This document shows, one piece after another, positions 61,638-64,000 of a stretch of 64,000 bases of DNA. The notes under the pieces were generated by a model. The model made no database searches. It was not told where the DNA came from and saw nothing but the letters and a program-made list of their open reading frames with translations. The position numbers and the translations under genes were made by a program. Origin of the DNA: Meiothermus taiwanensis DSM 14542 (GTDB taxonomy: Bacteria > Deinococcota > Deinococci > Deinococcales > Thermaceae); contig AXWR01000014.1 in NCBI GenBank assembly GCA_000482765.1, positions 1 through 64,000 on the forward strand, given 5' to 3'. Position 1 is the stretch's first letter. The number at the start of each line of letters is the position of its first letter.

Positions 61638-62978
61638 CTAGTCGGCAGCCGCCCCGACCACGCCCAGGGCCTCATCCACCAGGGCCAGGCCCTCTTCAAT
61701 CACATCCAGGCCGTATTTCAGCTCCTCGCGGTTGATCACCAACGGCGGGCAGACCCACAGCATGTTGAAGCGGCTAAAGGCGTAGATGTGCTTGGACTTG
61801 AGGTAGCCCGTCAGTTTTTGCATCTCGGGGGAGGTGCCGTTGAAGGGCGCCAGGGGCTCTTTGGTGGTTTTGTCCCTGACCAGCTCGAGCACGCTGAACA
61901 GCCCGATATAGCGCACATCCCCCACGCAGGCGTATTTTTTGCACATGGCCTCGAGGCGCTCCCCCAGGTAGCGGCCCTGCTCGAGGGTGTTTTCAAACAG
62001 GTTCTCTTCTTCGTATACCGCCAGGTTGGCCAAGGCCGCCGCACACGAGACCGGGTGGCCGGAGTAGGTCAGACCCCCCCAGAGCATGTGATCCTCAAAG
62101 AAGTCGGCGATGGGCTTGGAAACAATCACCGCCCCCAACGGCATGTAGCCGCTGGTAAGGCCCTTGGCGCAGGTCACGATGTCGGGCTTGATGCCGTAGT
62201 GCTGGGTGGAGAGCCACTTGCCGGTGCGACCAAAGCCGCTCATCACCTCGTCGGTAATGAGCAGGATGCCATACTTGTCGCACAAAGCCCGCAGCCTGGG
62301 GTAGTAGTCGTCGGGCGGTACCAAAAGCCCATTGGAGCCGGTGATGCCCTCCACCATAATGGCCGCGATGGTGTGGGGGCCCTCGAGCTGGATAACCTCC
62401 TCAATGTGGCTCACACACTCCCGCTGGCAGCTATCCGGGGTCTTGCCAAAGGGGCAGCGGTAGCAGTAGGGATCAAAAACCCGCACAATGCCCGGAATGC
62501 CCGGCTCCACCGGCCAGCGCCGGGGGTCGCCCGAGGCGGTCATGGCCCCCATGGTGGCCCCGTGGTAGGAGCGGTAGCGGGTGATGATCTTGTCCCGGCC
62601 GGTGTACAGGCGGGCTATTTTCATGGCGTTTTCGTTGGCCTCGGCCCCGCCCAGGCAGAAAAACGACTTGGCCAGCCCGGTCACCTCGGCCAGCTTTTTG
62701 CCCAGCCGGCCTCTAGGCTCGGTGGCAAAGCTGGGGCCGGCAAAGCACAGCTCGTCCACCTGCTTCTTGATGGCCTCGAGCACACGCGGGTGCTGGTGCC
62801 CCACGTTGATGTTGATAAGCTGGCTGCTGAAGTCCAGCCACTTGTTGCCCTCGCCGTCCCAGAACCATACGCCCTTGGAGCGGGTCATGTGGATGGGGTT
62901 GGCGGTGCTCTGTACCGACCACGAAAACAGGGTGTAGTCGCGGTTTTCCTGAACGACTTCCTTGGTCGAGCGTTCCAT
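61638..62978 (-). CDS. Class III PLP-dependent aminotransferase
   Basis: Omega-aminotransferase of 446 residues. It has FCLGGAEANENAMKIARLYTG, RYRSYHGATMGAM, LLITDEVMSGFGRTGKW, the PLP lysine in VTCAKGLTSGYMPLGAVIVS, and GLTYSGHPVSCAAALANL. The sequence near the active site resembles taurine- or beta-alanine:pyruvate types, but substrate is not certain. ATG at 62978 is preferred, with GGGAGG 7 nt upstream. A Cys-rich loop (YCYRCPFGKTPDSCQREC) is typical of this branch. Confidence 0.88.
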   Translation of the reverse strand: MERSTKEVVQENRDYTLFSWSVQSTANPIHMTRSKGVWFWDGEGNKWLDFSSQLININVGHQHPRVLEAIKKQVDELCFAGPSFATEPRGRLGKKLAEVTGLAKSFFCLGGAEANENAMKIARLYTGRDKIITRYRSYHGATMGAMTASGDPRRWPVEPGIPGIVRVFDPYCYRCPFGKTPDSCQRECVSHIEEVIQLEGPHTIAAIMVEGITGSNGLLVPPDDYYPRLRALCDKYGILLITDEVMSGFGRTGKWLSTQHYGIKPDIVTCAKGLTSGYMPLGAVIVSKPIADFFEDHMLWGGLTYSGHPVSCAAALANLAVYEEENLFENTLEQGRYLGERLEAMCKKYACVGDVRYIGLFSVLELVRDKTTKEPLAPFNGTSPEMQKLTGYLKSKHIYAFSRFNMLWVCPPLVINREELKYGLDVIEEGLALVDEALGVVGAAAD

Positions 62979-63011
62979 AGCCAAGCCTCCCTTAGGTCTT
63001 TGATTACCTCA

Positions 63012-63040
63012 ATGGTAGCCCTCACCCTGGGGGGAAGCAA
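63012..63040 (-). promoter_or_regulatory. Promoter of the class III aminotransferase gene
   Basis: TTGCTT (63035-63040), 17-bp spacer, TACCAT (63012-63017) on the minus strand, leaving a leader of roughly 25 nt with a ribosome binding site. Confidence 0.65.
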
Positions 63041-63083
63041 TGGTCAGAGTGTCCAAAGAACCCGGGTTCCGGGGCCCGCTGGC

Positions 63084-64000
63084 CTAACCGCGCCGCGTGG
63101 GGTTTGGGGTTAGCTGTAGCTCAACTTTAAGAATCTGCTGTCCCCGTCGCACCGTGAGGACGATGGTGTCGCCCACCTCTTTGCTGCGAATGTAGCGCTG
63201 AAGCTCGGTGACATTGTTGAAGGGGCGACCATCGGCCTCGAGGATCACATCAAACTCGTAGACTTCCCGGCCGTTCTCCCGTCGAATGGCAAAGCCGCGC
63301 AAACCCGCCTGCTCAGCAGCCCCACCGCGCAGCAAGCCCTGGATTAAAACCCCTTCCTTGGGAATGCGCAGGGCGGCGGCGGTCTCGTCGTCAATCTGGA
63401 AAAGCTGCACCCCGATGTAGGGCACATCGCGCTTACGGCCGGCCCGCAGCTGGGCAATCACCTCATCGAGGCCTTGCAAGGGGGAAAGGTAGCTCTCGAA
63501 CACCCCATTGGGCTGGCCGATCGCCACCACCACCGCCACCACCCGCCCTGCAAGGTTCAGCACCGGGCCGCCCGAGTCACCGGGGGCTAAAGGGATGGTG
63601 GTGGAGATGGCGATGGAGTTGAAAAAGGGGAAAATATCGCGCTCGACGGTGTTAACTATCCCATAGCGCGGTGCGATAAACTGGCCCCTCGAGTTCCCAA
63701 TAGCCAGCAAGGGCTCACCCACCCGTGGGCCGCTGCCGGTCTCGAGGGGCAAAAACTGCATCGGCTCCTCTACCCCGGCACGCAGGATGGCGATATCACG
63801 AAACTCGTCGTAACCCACCAGCTCGGCGGAGAACGATTGGTTCTTGGAGTTGATCACCCGAAAACTGCGGGCCCCCTCGATAACGTGGTAGGCGGTCATG
63901 ACCAGGCCATCGGCGCTGATAAAAAAGCCGGAGCCCGTGCCTTCGGGCACGGTTTCGATGCGCACTGCCGCCGGAAGGGCCTGGGTGTAGACGCGCTCGA
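63084..64000 (-). CDS. HtrA/DegP-type trypsin-like serine protease with PDZ domain (5' end outside window)
   Basis: The frame stays open to the window edge, so the N-terminus is missing. The protease domain has GTGSGFFISADGLVMTAYHVIEG (catalytic His), RDIAILRAG (Asp) and APGDSGGPVLNLAGRVV (Ser). GDSGG replaces the usual GNSGG, a change also found in trypsins. A PDZ domain (about YIGVQLFQIDDETAAALRIPKEGVLI to the end) follows. Such proteases degrade misfolded envelope proteins. It ends 106 nt upstream of the aminotransferase start, on the same strand. Confidence 0.93.
   Translation of the reverse strand, partial: ERVYTQALPAAVRIETVPEGTGSGFFISADGLVMTAYHVIEGARSFRVINSKNQSFSAELVGYDEFRDIAILRAGVEEPMQFLPLETGSGPRVGEPLLAIGNSRGQFIAPRYGIVNTVERDIFPFFNSIAISTTIPLAPGDSGGPVLNLAGRVVAVVVAIGQPNGVFESYLSPLQGLDEVIAQLRAGRKRDVPYIGVQLFQIDDETAAALRIPKEGVLIQGLLRGGAAEQAGLRGFAIRRENGREVYEFDVILEADGRPFNNVTELQRYIRSKEVGDTIVLTVRRGQQILKVELQLTPNPTRRG

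Overview
The window reads as chromosomal DNA of a thermophile of the order Thermales, most likely Meiothermus or a close relative. Three things support this. The truncated EF-Tu at the left edge carries the [11 protein letters not shown] insertion typical of Thermus-type EF-Tu. A DdrA-type (Rad52-like) repair gene and bacillithiol synthesis (bshA) are present. Many genes have a TANNNT -10 box only 5-8 nt before the start codon, the leaderless arrangement known from Deinococcus-Thermus. The DNA is GC-rich, densely coding and strikingly rich in CTCGAG.

Layout. 1-3070: translation and export operon tuf-rpmG-secE-nusG-rplK-rplA, with an rRNA-like L1 target in the rplK leader and a terminator. 3184-5991: CDF metal exporter, TatD nuclease and a CrtC/AttH lipoprotein. 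6003-7232: rplJ-rplL on the minus strand with promoter, L10 leader and terminator. 7307-10629: ddrA, a metallophosphoesterase, rsmA and a PfkB kinase. 10656-14075: hisC-hisB-hisH, with bshA divergent. 14389-18073: mscL, then mreC-mreD-mrdA for cell shape. 18108-20700: two peroxiredoxins and a CrtI-like oxidoreductase. 20770-25362: PP2C phosphatase and membrane Ser/Thr kinase-NHL operon, divergent from a large unknown gene through overlapping -10 boxes. 25462-29219: MFS transporter, ybaB-recR, a Roadblock pair with DUF3467, and two copies of a dispersed repeat. 29232-32348: S9 peptidase and a DUF4139 protein. 32408-39233: complete peptide ABC transporter operon. 39517-43189: secG, tRNA-Leu, lnt, a degenerate phosphoesterase and queG. 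43264-48562: metH and purE-purK. 48625-50944: two SbtA-type bicarbonate transporters (one eroded) and a SbtB-like PII protein. 50941-55259: amidohydrolase and 2-oxoacid:ferredoxin oxidoreductase korAB. 55261-64000: mostly single metabolic genes (DUF218, acyl-CoA dehydrogenase, NAD(P)H oxidoreductase, serine hydrolase, 5-formyl-THF cyclo-ligase, VOC protein, malQ, class III aminotransferase) and a truncated HtrA-type protease at the right edge.

There is no CRISPR array, prophage or transposase gene. The points most worth follow-up are the phosphatase/kinase-NHL/unknown-protein locus, a small MITE-like repeat family with three copies (one supplies the bshA stop codon), the circularly permuted 23S-like L1 site upstream of rplK, the leaderless promoters, the OppB/OppC permeases with large membrane inserts, and the eroded SbtA paralogue. 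Functions are assigned from recognised motifs only; no database search was possible.
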